Below are positions 15,801 through 24,285 of a DNA stretch of 29,522 bases, piece by piece. Each line of letters opens with the position of its first letter. The stretch's first letter is position 1. This DNA is from a virus. A program made the position numbers and the translations under genes. The notes under the pieces are model-generated. The model was not told the DNA's origin. It did not search any database and saw nothing but the letters and a program-made list of their open reading frames with translations. The stretch lies in IMG/VR virus record IMGVR_UViG_3300023109_001452, positions 1-29,522 of that record; one strand, written 5' to 3'.

Positions 15801-18800
15801 CAAATACCGGTGCAACCTTCCCAATACCTTTTGTTAATTATGAAGGTAGTACTACAAACGGTGTTAATGCTAAGAATCAATTAGTGGCAAATAGAGGGTT
15901 TATTGCTGCTGAAGCACTTGCATATTTAAACTCAATTACTCCAAGAAAGTACCTTAATCAAGATATAAGATTAAGAGATTTTGGTGCAATTGTTGATGCG
16001 TTATGTCATGATATTCTTTACGGAAGTAATTGGGCTGTAACAGATTTTGCAACAGATTTGTTTATTGAAAATGTAATTAGATTAGAAATTACAACAAGAC
16101 AAGAAACAATTGATGCGTTAGATCATTTAAAGACAGTAATTGAAGATGTTGTATTAGGTAATACAGTTATTCCTACTTCTGGAAATACCGAAACTCAAAC
16201 AATTAGTGGACCATTTGCAACTGCTACTGAAGTAGGAACACTTAATACTTACATTAACATTATTAGTACTCAGATAGACCGAGACAACTTATTATCACTA
16301 GCATCACCGCAACGTCCATTAACAGGACCAGCTGACGGAGCATTATTAACTGCAAAGTCTGCAATGGATGGAAACTTTAGTGGACTCTTAGCATCAACAC
16401 TTATCTTCAACGATAACAGTGCAGAAACAGCTCTTACATACGATGCTAGTAAATGCAGACGTGATGTTGGACTAATTATCGATGCGATGGCACAGGACTT
16501 AGTTAACGGAGGCGATGAATTTTCTACAGAAGTTCAGGGTGAATACTTTGACAGCTATATTATAAGATATAACAACGGCGGCTTTGGTGGACAAGAAAAT
16601 GCTACAAAAGCAGCAATTTTACAAATTCAAACAATTGTAGGAAGATTATTTGATGCAGCTTATAGCGTTAGTGATCTAGAACAAAATCCAAACGATGCAG
16701 GGTATATAGAACCTGACTTTAAATTTGGTGAAGGCGAAGTAGGTGCAGATGTTGTTGTACAAGGTCTATCAGAAAAAATAGTGTTTGCGTTTGATAAAAA
16801 TTATAATCCGCCATTAAGAAACGACGAGATGGACTGTTTCTTAATGAACGATGCTACTATCCTTCGTAACATGACAGTACAAGGACACGGAGGTTTCTTA
16901 TGTGTCCTTGACCCAGACGGACAAATTTTAACCAAATCACCTTATGTTCAAACAGGTTCGAGCTTTAGTAAATCAATTAATAAAAAGATATTCGGTGGTG
17001 GTATGTTTGTTGACGCATACACTGGTAACTTACCTGTATATATTCCCGAAACTATTCAACCAGAAGGAACAGACGGCCCGTCAGTAAGCGGTAAAATTAA
17101 TAACTTTGAATTATGGGTGCAGTCAGAAGAGGGACAAGGACTGTTCATTCGTCCACCGCAGCTTCCATGCCCATTCTATATAGAAGGCAGACGCTATCAA
17201 GTTAATGCAATATCAAGTTATAGTCAATCAAGCGGATGGTGTAAAATCTTCTTAGATAGTACTTCAAACGACGGTGCTGGTTATGACGAAACACAATTTG
17301 AAGAAAACTCAGGGCAAATAGAAAGAACTGTATATTTACAAACAGCTGGTAACCGTTCTATGCTAGGTAACGACTTTACACAGATTAACGATTTGGGCTA
17401 CGGCCTTGTTACTAATAATGGTGCGTTTTCAGAGATGGTTAGTATGTTTACATATTATTGCCATGCAGCATACTATGCAAAAAATGGCTCAGAAATTAGA
17501 TCATTAAACGGTTCTAATGGGTATGGTAACTTTGGACTTGTTGCTGAAGGTGCTGATCCTAACGAGATCCCAGATCAAGTAACATACGCACAGGATATGA
17601 CATTTCCAGTAAAAGGTTACACGTATACTGAAGGCGGCATTACTAGCAACGTACTAGGAGAAAGTTCAATTAGTGTTACTGATTGTAAGTTTCCTCCACA
17701 ACCAAACTCAATTTTGCAAATTGATCATGGTACTCAATTAATTAACGGTAGTAACGTAGATGTCGGAATTAAACGATATAGGATTGGTGCAGTTAATAGA
17801 ATAAGCACCGAAACCGGTGTAGGCGGAGAATTTGATAATACTGTTTATCGACTTCAAATATCTGGAAAACCAAATGGCGATAATGGAGACTTTTATTCAA
17901 ATCTTCAAGGAACAATTGCAGCTGGCGAGTTTATAGAATACAGAACTTCTGAGACTCATATATTTGATAAAGTACGTAATAAAGGAAGAATTGTTGAACG
18001 TCCATCTACCGCAGTAAACTTTGATGAAAGTGATTACGCAACATATAGATCAGTTAGCTTCTCTGGATTTAACAACTACGGCGACGAGCTATCTGCTACT
18101 CAAGTACAAACTACATTTAACATACCATACGACCATATTGAACTTCCGGTAGACTTTGCTAGTATAACTGGCGGCAATGGTAGCGCAGTAGGAGATTCTA
18201 ACATTGCAATTAGACTGGACGACGAAACTGGACTTGCAATTGACGAGTTAGAACTTGCAAGACTTACAAGAGATATTTACGGTAATCAAAACATTGCTCA
18301 ATCCAATCCTAATGCATATAACTTAATTGCTAACAATCTAAAATTTATACAAGAAGAAGTTCTTGCATGGATTAATGCTAATGGTATTGTAACTGGCTCT
18401 TATAATCAGCGTAAATGTTATAGAGACGTTGGCTTAATTGTCCGTGGTATTGCAATGGATTTAAGATATGGCGGTAATGCAAATACAGTACAAAATGCAA
18501 ACAAGTATTATGTAGGTGCAGTACTACAGTTACCAGAAAACCAAGATTCGGAAACAGTACAAGCAATTGACAAAGCAAAAGAAATACTAACACAGTATAT
18601 CTTAACAAAGACTGCATGGACTGCTATTAATTCAAACGGTGTTACACAAAGCACTAGTGGTAGTAATGCAGAATCAGGAACAGCTACAACTGCTGGAACA
18701 CTTATGGATGTTGTAGCAGACGGAATTGAAACTGGCCCTCAAACAATACCTAATGGTAGTAGTGTAACAGGTTATGCAGGTGGTATGATTTTTGCATACG

Positions 18801-21800
18801 CTGGTAGAACACATCAAATCAACGGTGTTACAGATAACGGTGATGGTTCCGCAATAGTATCAATTGAACTTATTCCGTTAGTAGACTTAACAAGTGGTGG
18901 GCAAGGACTAGGTGCTGCATTAACAGAAGATAAAGTGTTATATGTCGGAATACCAGTTGATACTACTGCTGAAATTACTGTAAGTATTTCGCTATGTCGT
19001 GCAACAGGGCATGACTTTACACAAATTGGTACTGGATCGTTTAACGATTCAAACTATCCAAATGTTATTTTAGGCGACCCGGCCAACGAATTAGCAGCAG
19101 CTTATTCGTCAGAGCCAAATGCAACTAGTGCGCAAGTCTGGGAAAGACGTAAAGGGCGTGTGTTCTGGATGTCAACTGACCAATATGGCTTCTTCCGTGT
19201 AGGTCAGTTCTTTAGTGTGGATCAAGCACAGGGTTCTATTGCATTCAGCGGAGAAATTGGCATTACAGGTGCTACAGAGTTAGGCTTTAAGAAAGGTGTT
19301 ACAGTTGATGAATTTTCAATTGATGACACAATGACAGACGAGTCAGATACTGCTGTACCTGTAGAAAAAGCAATTGTACGTTATATTGACAAACGCCTTG
19401 GTAGAAACAAAAATGACGTAAGTGTTTCAGATAGCTTAGGTCCTAATTACGTAACTGCTACAGGTTCAGTAGAAATGGAAAACGATCTTTTACTAGGCGG
19501 TAATAAGATTGAAAATCTAGGAACTCCTACTAACGGCACCGATGCAGTTACAAAAAGTTATGTTGATGCAGCATTACTTGCAAATGATAACTTTGATGCA
19601 CTAAGAGAAACTCCGCCAGCAGGATATGATCAACAAGAAGCAGGTGATATTGTTGTATATACTGGGTACAGAAAAATTATTACAACAGTACCAGCAGATA
19701 GTGGTGCAGGGTCTTTAGTATTTGCAGTAGGTGATGTTATTGAAGATGCAGGAAGCCAAAAAACTGCAACAATTAAGGATCTTGTTCAAACTACAGATGC
19801 TATTGTAGGAGAAAACGAACCAGGAACAAACGTTTGGATTATTACATACGAATTGGGTGCTGGGCCTGCTGGCGATTTTAACTTAGAGCAAGTTGAAGGC
19901 ACTGGTGCAAAAGCAACTGTAAGTGCAACTATTCTTAGAGGACCATTTGACGAAATTGCAAATGCTAGAAATACTTCAGCAAGTGATATCGAATTGACCC
20001 TTACTAGAAATGACGGGTTATTAGACAGCGCCGATACTGGTGCATTTGCAGAACTTGACATTCGAATTTCAGAAGGTGCAATTGATAATGCAAATGTTGC
20101 AGCTAATGCAGCTATTACTCAAAGTAAGTTGTTACTGAATAGAGCATCAACAAAAGATAATAGTACTGGATTATTTGGCAACGGTGATGATACTGGGCAG
20201 TCTAGTAGAGGACTTGCTGTTTTTGATTCAGAAAATTTCGTTGAAGAAGTTCAGTTAACACTAACAACTGGCATTACAGCAGCAGACGGAGACTACATAT
20301 ATCAGGGTAGTTTCGTTGGTGTTGTAGTAGGTAACTACACAACTAGTGTACTAGTAACTATTAAAACAGCCAATAACTGGATTTCTAGTGCAACTAATTT
20401 ACGTTTAGCAACAGTTAGTAACGGACAGATTGGTGTTAGTTCTTCACTAGGAACATCAGTTAGTAATGTTAAATCTTCAGGATTTATAGGACTTAATCCG
20501 CGTTCTGTCAAACTAACTGATATACAAAGTATTGCAACTGATACAGTAATTGGTAGATCTTTGAGTGGTGGCGGAGATACAGCAGAAATTCCGTTTGACA
20601 CAGTTGTTAAACAAGGTTTTGCCTTAGAAGATATTGACTTCTTGAATAGAAGCATTGATGAAAAAAACGGACAAAAATTAACATTTAACGGGTTGATTAA
20701 TGCAGTTGACGGCGAAGTACTGACGCAAGGAAATATAACAGGTGAAGTACAGGGTACTGTAACACAAGAAAATTCGTTGTATGCAGTAAACGTAACAAAT
20801 ACTATTACAGGAAATCCAGCTAATTTTGCAAACGGAAGCATCACTGGATCATCTACTGGTGCAATTGGCACTGTATCGTCTGTTTCGACTGAAAACTTAT
20901 TAGGTGCTGTTTTAGTTAGGCAGGATGAAGGCGTTTACGGTACAACAACAATTAGTGATGGTAGTGACAACAACAGTATAGCTCGAAGAACACCTACAGG
21001 ATCAATCCAAGCTACTGAAATTATTGTAGGTAGCAGCTCATCTGACGTAGTGCTTGCTAACTCGGGAGGTACACTAGTTGTTACTACACCCGGAGGTGGC
21101 GAGGTATTTAGAGCAGCAGGTGCAAGTAAGCCTACAGTGTTAACTGGCGGAAGTGTTGTAATAGGTGACCTAGCAAATACTGCTGCTAACGAAAGTACAT
21201 TCCATGCTAACAGTGCTTATGGTTCAATAGGTGGCGCAGGCACAACAGAAGAAACTAGTGCTATAGCAGCTCGTTGGGTATATACTTCATTCTTAGAAAC
21301 ACCAAATGAAAAAGGCACAGGTAGCACAGGCATTGGTATAGGTTCTAATACTGGATTTGACGAAAGTGCTGCTGATACCATTATTGGTGTAACTAACGGA
21401 ATTGTAAGATTTAACATTTCAAATGCTACTACGGGTATTACTAATAACTTAGCAGTCATTGGAAGTATTAGTTCAGGCACAAATGGCATTTCTATTAACG
21501 GAGCAGGAAATTTAGAAGTATTTAATGCTGCTGGAGCACCGGCAAGAGTATTCCTTGTAGATGGTACTACTGGTAATACTACTATTAGTGGTTCATTAGG
21601 AGTTACAAGCTCTATTAGTACAAACACTAGTTTAGCAGTTGGTACAAGTGCAACCTTTGGAGGCGGCTACGGATCAACAGGTGTTACAATTTCAACTAAT
21701 GGTAACATTAGTGCAAATGGTAACGTACAAGTAGACGGTAATTTAGAAGTTGATGGTAACATTGACTTGGGTAAAGAATCTACAGATACTATTACATTTA

Positions 21801-22294
21801 ATGGTAGGGTTGACTCTAGCATTATTCCAACTGGAACACGTAATTTAGGTAGTTCTACAAACTCTTGGAGTACTGTGTACGGTGGCACATTCTCAGGTAC
21901 AGCTACTACAGCAAAATATGCTGACTTAGCAGAAAACTACTTAGCTGATGGCGAGTACGAAGCAGGTACTGTTATTGCACTAGGCGGATCAGCAGAAGTA
22001 ACAGCTACAGTTACAATGAAGGATCATAGAGTAGCAGGCATTGTTTCAACTAACCCAGCACACTTAATGAACTCGCACTTAGAAGGTGAGCATGTAGTTG
22101 CTGTTGCACTAACAGGGCGTGTACCATGTAAAGTGATTGGTAAAGTTGCAAAAGGTGATATGCTAGTTTCTAGTAATGTTCCAGGATATGCTATGGTAGA
22201 CAACAATCCAAAACTTGGTACACTGATTGGTAAAGCAATTGAAGACAAAGTAGACGACGGTAAAGGTGTTGTTGAGGTACTAGTCGGTAAGTAA
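12836..22294 (+). CDS. giant virion structural protein (3152 aa, fibre/baseplate type)
   Basis: The N-terminus has a motif shared with a later gene here, NDGTGDSIRESFRKVNENFN (14-33), probably the baseplate or fibre attachment segment. From about 350 comes NLFVSTQGDDSMRG...FRTINAA, and near 770-800 FIESGQYEEDYPIKVPANV, typical of right-handed beta-helix (pectate-lyase-like) fibres. Five divergent ~90-residue helical repeats lie near 446-541, 880-963, 1020-1107, 1202-1273 and 1835-1929. A GTDAVTKSYVDA fibre motif sits near 2240. The last ~125 residues (KYADLAENYLADGEYEAGT...) match the C-terminal domain common on marine phage fibres, often annotated as Peptidase_G2/IMC-like and sometimes self-cleaving. 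Preceded by GATAAATA (12784-12791) and GGAG. Which appendage it forms is unknown. Confidence 0.88.
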   Translation: MAKQEIDIGVEGNDGTGDSIRESFRKVNENFNEIYAVFGEGGQISFTTLGDTPDNLLPNTVPLVNDAATGFDLVEFDSDSALNSADADSVLISYTPSRDKIILRTSFREVFQDKTPRLGASLDARGDGQTSVGIAVGEISEDVVTSFNNVHQDANNITIDDLVITKGYADSRYIAGNLPVRLSDEPEDASEYTLTINNYSNGNLVINSHGYDRTINGAEYKFNAEDTDPNGLVTNTVYYLRYANTNELSIHRTKEEASIQDQNAADLNRIYVTGTIASDDIHTLVDTGYDSSLQGFFLANEAIPRKSAVRRQGDVMEGPLILQDSPGELSGLTSDPNELQAATKYYVDNTSYSSEDNLFVSTQGDDSMRGIPSGKAGTSLNYAFRTINAAAERAEEMIRASEAEPGPYFQTITVNDGERSAEVSAVGLNTPLAQFTSAKSIIDNNRSFIIKEVTAYLNFQYPNFDYNVQTCERDLGLMLDSIGFDIAKSFSDSLTNANSLTRRAAERYYANASGLIAITRQYTETVDAINKAKDIVAAIMLNRPLNQLTISDITQAGIAKVTTTIPHGLLSTNIVKITNVAGMTEVNDNFYYIKVLNTTEFELFTDEILDTPVDSTAFTEYASAGIIGQVYQTDEKQFFNGVTQTDPARNGISDKFDLAVEIITDGIGEGQVENQGKTYLISVDPGSNSYTDQANPNNKDVIPGKVVVGKISGSQGRVVNYYTSDNPDNPDATGTVDVIEIHLLKPIDFLLNEDLEYGNFVNSKHVTIFIESGQYEEDYPIKVPANVSIKGDEFRRVIVRPKRRVSQSKWATTYMYRDREFDGITVADEGARFYNQTGEFQGHFGYHYLTNPEKEKNVGISVNNSGNFLNAAAILHENKKFIQEEIIRYINNNVNDILYDKTQFGLDFEDIITGITYDIILRTTYYATTYGLKFQREKSIYRDQKLRNIWVDALTEAKSVVSGYAGVGTLANASFDEIINIIENGALETNTGATFPIPFVNYEGSTTNGVNAKNQLVANRGFIAAEALAYLNSITPRKYLNQDIRLRDFGAIVDALCHDILYGSNWAVTDFATDLFIENVIRLEITTRQETIDALDHLKTVIEDVVLGNTVIPTSGNTETQTISGPFATATEVGTLNTYINIISTQIDRDNLLSLASPQRPLTGPADGALLTAKSAMDGNFSGLLASTLIFNDNSAETALTYDASKCRRDVGLIIDAMAQDLVNGGDEFSTEVQGEYFDSYIIRYNNGGFGGQENATKAAILQIQTIVGRLFDAAYSVSDLEQNPNDAGYIEPDFKFGEGEVGADVVVQGLSEKIVFAFDKNYNPPLRNDEMDCFLMNDATILRNMTVQGHGGFLCVLDPDGQILTKSPYVQTGSSFSKSINKKIFGGGMFVDAYTGNLPVYIPETIQPEGTDGPSVSGKINNFELWVQSEEGQGLFIRPPQLPCPFYIEGRRYQVNAISSYSQSSGWCKIFLDSTSNDGAGYDETQFEENSGQIERTVYLQTAGNRSMLGNDFTQINDLGYGLVTNNGAFSEMVSMFTYYCHAAYYAKNGSEIRSLNGSNGYGNFGLVAEGADPNEIPDQVTYAQDMTFPVKGYTYTEGGITSNVLGESSISVTDCKFPPQPNSILQIDHGTQLINGSNVDVGIKRYRIGAVNRISTETGVGGEFDNTVYRLQISGKPNGDNGDFYSNLQGTIAAGEFIEYRTSETHIFDKVRNKGRIVERPSTAVNFDESDYATYRSVSFSGFNNYGDELSATQVQTTFNIPYDHIELPVDFASITGGNGSAVGDSNIAIRLDDETGLAIDELELARLTRDIYGNQNIAQSNPNAYNLIANNLKFIQEEVLAWINANGIVTGSYNQRKCYRDVGLIVRGIAMDLRYGGNANTVQNANKYYVGAVLQLPENQDSETVQAIDKAKEILTQYILTKTAWTAINSNGVTQSTSGSNAESGTATTAGTLMDVVADGIETGPQTIPNGSSVTGYAGGMIFAYAGRTHQINGVTDNGDGSAIVSIELIPLVDLTSGGQGLGAALTEDKVLYVGIPVDTTAEITVSISLCRATGHDFTQIGTGSFNDSNYPNVILGDPANELAAAYSSEPNATSAQVWERRKGRVFWMSTDQYGFFRVGQFFSVDQAQGSIAFSGEIGITGATELGFKKGVTVDEFSIDDTMTDESDTAVPVEKAIVRYIDKRLGRNKNDVSVSDSLGPNYVTATGSVEMENDLLLGGNKIENLGTPTNGTDAVTKSYVDAALLANDNFDALRETPPAGYDQQEAGDIVVYTGYRKIITTVPADSGAGSLVFAVGDVIEDAGSQKTATIKDLVQTTDAIVGENEPGTNVWIITYELGAGPAGDFNLEQVEGTGAKATVSATILRGPFDEIANARNTSASDIELTLTRNDGLLDSADTGAFAELDIRISEGAIDNANVAANAAITQSKLLLNRASTKDNSTGLFGNGDDTGQSSRGLAVFDSENFVEEVQLTLTTGITAADGDYIYQGSFVGVVVGNYTTSVLVTIKTANNWISSATNLRLATVSNGQIGVSSSLGTSVSNVKSSGFIGLNPRSVKLTDIQSIATDTVIGRSLSGGGDTAEIPFDTVVKQGFALEDIDFLNRSIDEKNGQKLTFNGLINAVDGEVLTQGNITGEVQGTVTQENSLYAVNVTNTITGNPANFANGSITGSSTGAIGTVSSVSTENLLGAVLVRQDEGVYGTTTISDGSDNNSIARRTPTGSIQATEIIVGSSSSDVVLANSGGTLVVTTPGGGEVFRAAGASKPTVLTGGSVVIGDLANTAANESTFHANSAYGSIGGAGTTEETSAIAARWVYTSFLETPNEKGTGSTGIGIGSNTGFDESAADTIIGVTNGIVRFNISNATTGITNNLAVIGSISSGTNGISINGAGNLEVFNAAGAPARVFLVDGTTGNTTISGSLGVTSSISTNTSLAVGTSATFGGGYGSTGVTISTNGNISANGNVQVDGNLEVDGNIDLGKESTDTITFNGRVDSSIIPTGTRNLGSSTNSWSTVYGGTFSGTATTAKYADLAENYLADGEYEAGTVIALGGSAEVTATVTMKDHRVAGIVSTNPAHLMNSHLEGEHVVAVALTGRVPCKVIGKVAKGDMLVSSNVPGYAMVDNNPKLGTLIGKAIEDKVDDGKGVVEVLVGK

Positions 22295-22301
22295 CAAACA
22301 C

Positions 22302-22309
22302 GATAAATA
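22302..22309 (+). promoter_or_regulatory. late promoter octamer GATAAATA
   Basis: GATAAATA in the 39-nt gap after the giant structural gene, 24 nt before the next ATG. Confidence 0.78.
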
Positions 22310-22333
22310 TATAAAATAGGAAAAATTATTAAA

Positions 22334-23539
22334 ATGACTAACAGATTTCCATTAGTATTTGACACAGCAGGAAAAAGTCTAGAAGAACTACCTACTGGTG
22401 ATAATTTAGATTTAACAGGAAGTAGTGTTGTAAACGCTATAAACATTACAGCATCAGGAACACTGCAAGTTGGTAGTGTGTCGGCAAATAGCGTTTCAAT
22501 TAACGGAACGCCACTTGCTACTGTTGCTACTACAAACGACTACAACGACTTGACAAACAAGCCAATATTGTTCAGTGGCGACTACAACGACTTAACAAAC
22601 AAACCAGGCAGCGCAGCAGTTGAATGGACTGATATTGCTAATAAGCCTGTTATTGCTGCAAGATTAAGTCAACTTGTTAATGACACTAACTTTGTTACAA
22701 ATGCTCAAATTAATATTATTCCGTCACAAGTTACAGGGCTTTCTACAATAGCAAGTACTGGATCATTTAGCGACCTAGCAGATGTTCCAAACTTTGTAAC
22801 CAATGAACAAATAAACGGTGGAACATTAACAGTTGAAGTAAGTAACACTGGTGACTTACAAGGTAGTGTGTTTGGAAATGACAGTAGTATAATAGTAGAT
22901 CACATCAACAACGAACTAACTGCTTCTAAATTAACAACTGATTTAATTCAATCAAGAGATTTTTCATTAGTTGCAACAGATGACATCTATATAAAAACGC
23001 CGCAATTTTTTCTTTTACAAACACAATCGTTTGAAATACGAAACGATAACGCCGGAACACAAATCGAAGACGTAGACAGAATAAAATTTGTAGGTAATGT
23101 TGATTTTGAAGAAGCAACGGTTACTGGACTTCAATTAGAAACAGTAACGGGCGATTTGAAAGGTAGTGTTTTTGCTGATGATTCAAGTACAATAGTTGAT
23201 TCCATTAACAATGTTGTAACAGCATCGACAATTAACGGAAACACAATTACTAGTACTTCATTAGTAACAGATAATATATCTAGCTCAGGCCCGCTCACAG
23301 TAACATCAAATGGCGGTATACAATTACTACCAAACGGAATATTTAATGTACCAAACGCTAGTACAATTTCATTAAGTGCAACAAGTACTATTGCTATTGG
23401 AGCAACAGATAATTTAACACTGACATCAGCATCTGGTAATGTTGTTGTACAAGATCATATAAGTATTACAAACTTAAAAACATTAGTTGCTGGAGCAGCT
23501 GACTATGCTGCATTCCAAGCGGCAATTGCGGCATTATAA
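22334..23539 (+). CDS. tail-fibre-like structural protein with short repeats (401 aa)
   Basis: The protein opens with TNRFPLVFDTAGKSLEELPTG, a common start in marine phage fibre proteins. It continues with three DYNDLTNKP/EWTDIANKP repeats (residues ~68-105) that are typical of fibre shafts. Two longer repeats begin TGDLQGSVFGNDSSIIVD and TGDLKGSVFADDSSTIVD (about residues 173 and 272). The C-terminus is beta-rich and ends in a short helix (YAAFQAAIAAL). It has a GATAAATA box 24 nt upstream and an AGGA ribosome-binding site. It lies between other structural genes and is probably part of a fibre or collar; no enzymatic motif is seen. Confidence 0.85.
   Translation: MTNRFPLVFDTAGKSLEELPTGDNLDLTGSSVVNAINITASGTLQVGSVSANSVSINGTPLATVATTNDYNDLTNKPILFSGDYNDLTNKPGSAAVEWTDIANKPVIAARLSQLVNDTNFVTNAQINIIPSQVTGLSTIASTGSFSDLADVPNFVTNEQINGGTLTVEVSNTGDLQGSVFGNDSSIIVDHINNELTASKLTTDLIQSRDFSLVATDDIYIKTPQFFLLQTQSFEIRNDNAGTQIEDVDRIKFVGNVDFEEATVTGLQLETVTGDLKGSVFADDSSTIVDSINNVVTASTINGNTITSTSLVTDNISSSGPLTVTSNGGIQLLPNGIFNVPNASTISLSATSTIAIGATDNLTLTSASGNVVVQDHISITNLKTLVAGAADYAAFQAAIAAL
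22538..22606 (+). repeat. direct repeat encoding DYNDLTNKP
   Basis: Two 27-base copies (22538-22564 and 22580-22606) differ at two positions and are spaced by 42 bases, one 14-residue shaft unit. A third, diverged unit (EWTDIANKP) follows. Confidence 0.8.
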
Positions 23540-23550
23540 CGGAGACACAA

Positions 23551-24252
23551 ATGACAATAGAATATATTAATACCGGAACAATAGCAAACGACGGAACAGG
23601 CGATGCTCTCCGCGAAGCGTTTATTAAAATTAACGATAACTTTGAAGATTTAGATCTACGTGCAATTGAACAAACGCAAATTTCAAATATAGGAGAAATT
23701 GGTGCTAGCGTTTATGCAGGTACTAACGACGGTGTTGCAGAATTTAAAAGATTTATTGCAGGTACAAACGTAACTATAAATGAAAACTCTACAAGAATTA
23801 CGATAGATGTCAACGATGCATTAGACGAGTTATTAATTATAAGTGATAATGGCACATTAACTGTGGCATCAGGGCAAAGTATGAATGTTATCGGAGGTAA
23901 CGGAATTACTACTGCTACTAATGGTCAAACGTTAAATATCGATCTCGATAATGTAAATATTGTTTCTAGAGATACAGCGCCAGTGTTATCGGCAAATTTA
24001 AATGCTAACAGTAATGATATTGTTAATATCGGAACAGCAAGTGCTAATACTTTTAACGGATCGTTAGAAGGCTTAGTTTACGGTTTTGATGTTCGAGAAT
24101 TTGGCCCGTACTTGTCTGGATTTGATTTTGGTACTGTGCGTAATACATATAACAACGCATTAGAGTTTATTTTAAGTAATGTAGATGTTGACTTAGGACC
24201 TATTGATCCAGAGCGCACAGACTTAACAATTGACTTAGGCTTCCTATCGTGA
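23551..24252 (+). CDS. baseplate/fibre-associated structural protein (233 aa)
   Basis: Residues ~8-34 (NTGTIANDGTGDALREAFIK, then INDNF) repeat the N-terminal motif of the giant structural protein, suggesting a common docking partner. The middle is strand-rich with Asn/Thr/Gly patterns (GGNGITTATNGQTLNIDLDN; SANLNANSNDIVNIGTASAN), typical of trimeric fibre sequence. The C-terminus (RNTYNNALEFILSNVDVDLG, ending TIDLGFLS) is likely globular. It has GGAG 7 nt before the ATG, lies 11 nt after the previous gene, and lacks its own late box, so it is cotranscribed with the gene before it. Confidence 0.82.
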   Translation: MTIEYINTGTIANDGTGDALREAFIKINDNFEDLDLRAIEQTQISNIGEIGASVYAGTNDGVAEFKRFIAGTNVTINENSTRITIDVNDALDELLIISDNGTLTVASGQSMNVIGGNGITTATNGQTLNIDLDNVNIVSRDTAPVLSANLNANSNDIVNIGTASANTFNGSLEGLVYGFDVREFGPYLSGFDFGTVRNTYNNALEFILSNVDVDLGPIDPERTDLTIDLGFLS

Positions 24253-24258
24253 TAATCC

Positions 24259-24266
24259 GATAAATA
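24259..24266 (+). promoter_or_regulatory. late promoter octamer GATAAATA
   Basis: GATAAATA in a 33-nt gap, 19 nt before the ATG of the Ig-domain structural gene. Confidence 0.78.
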
Positions 24267-24285
24267 TGTTATAGAAGGAATAACT

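Noticed and set aside
20335-20871. Minus-strand open frames inside the giant structural gene (such as this one of 178 codons, and 21217-21627)
   Set aside because: Pro/Val/Leu-rich antisense of Gly/Thr/Asn-rich fibre repeats, a usual artefact.
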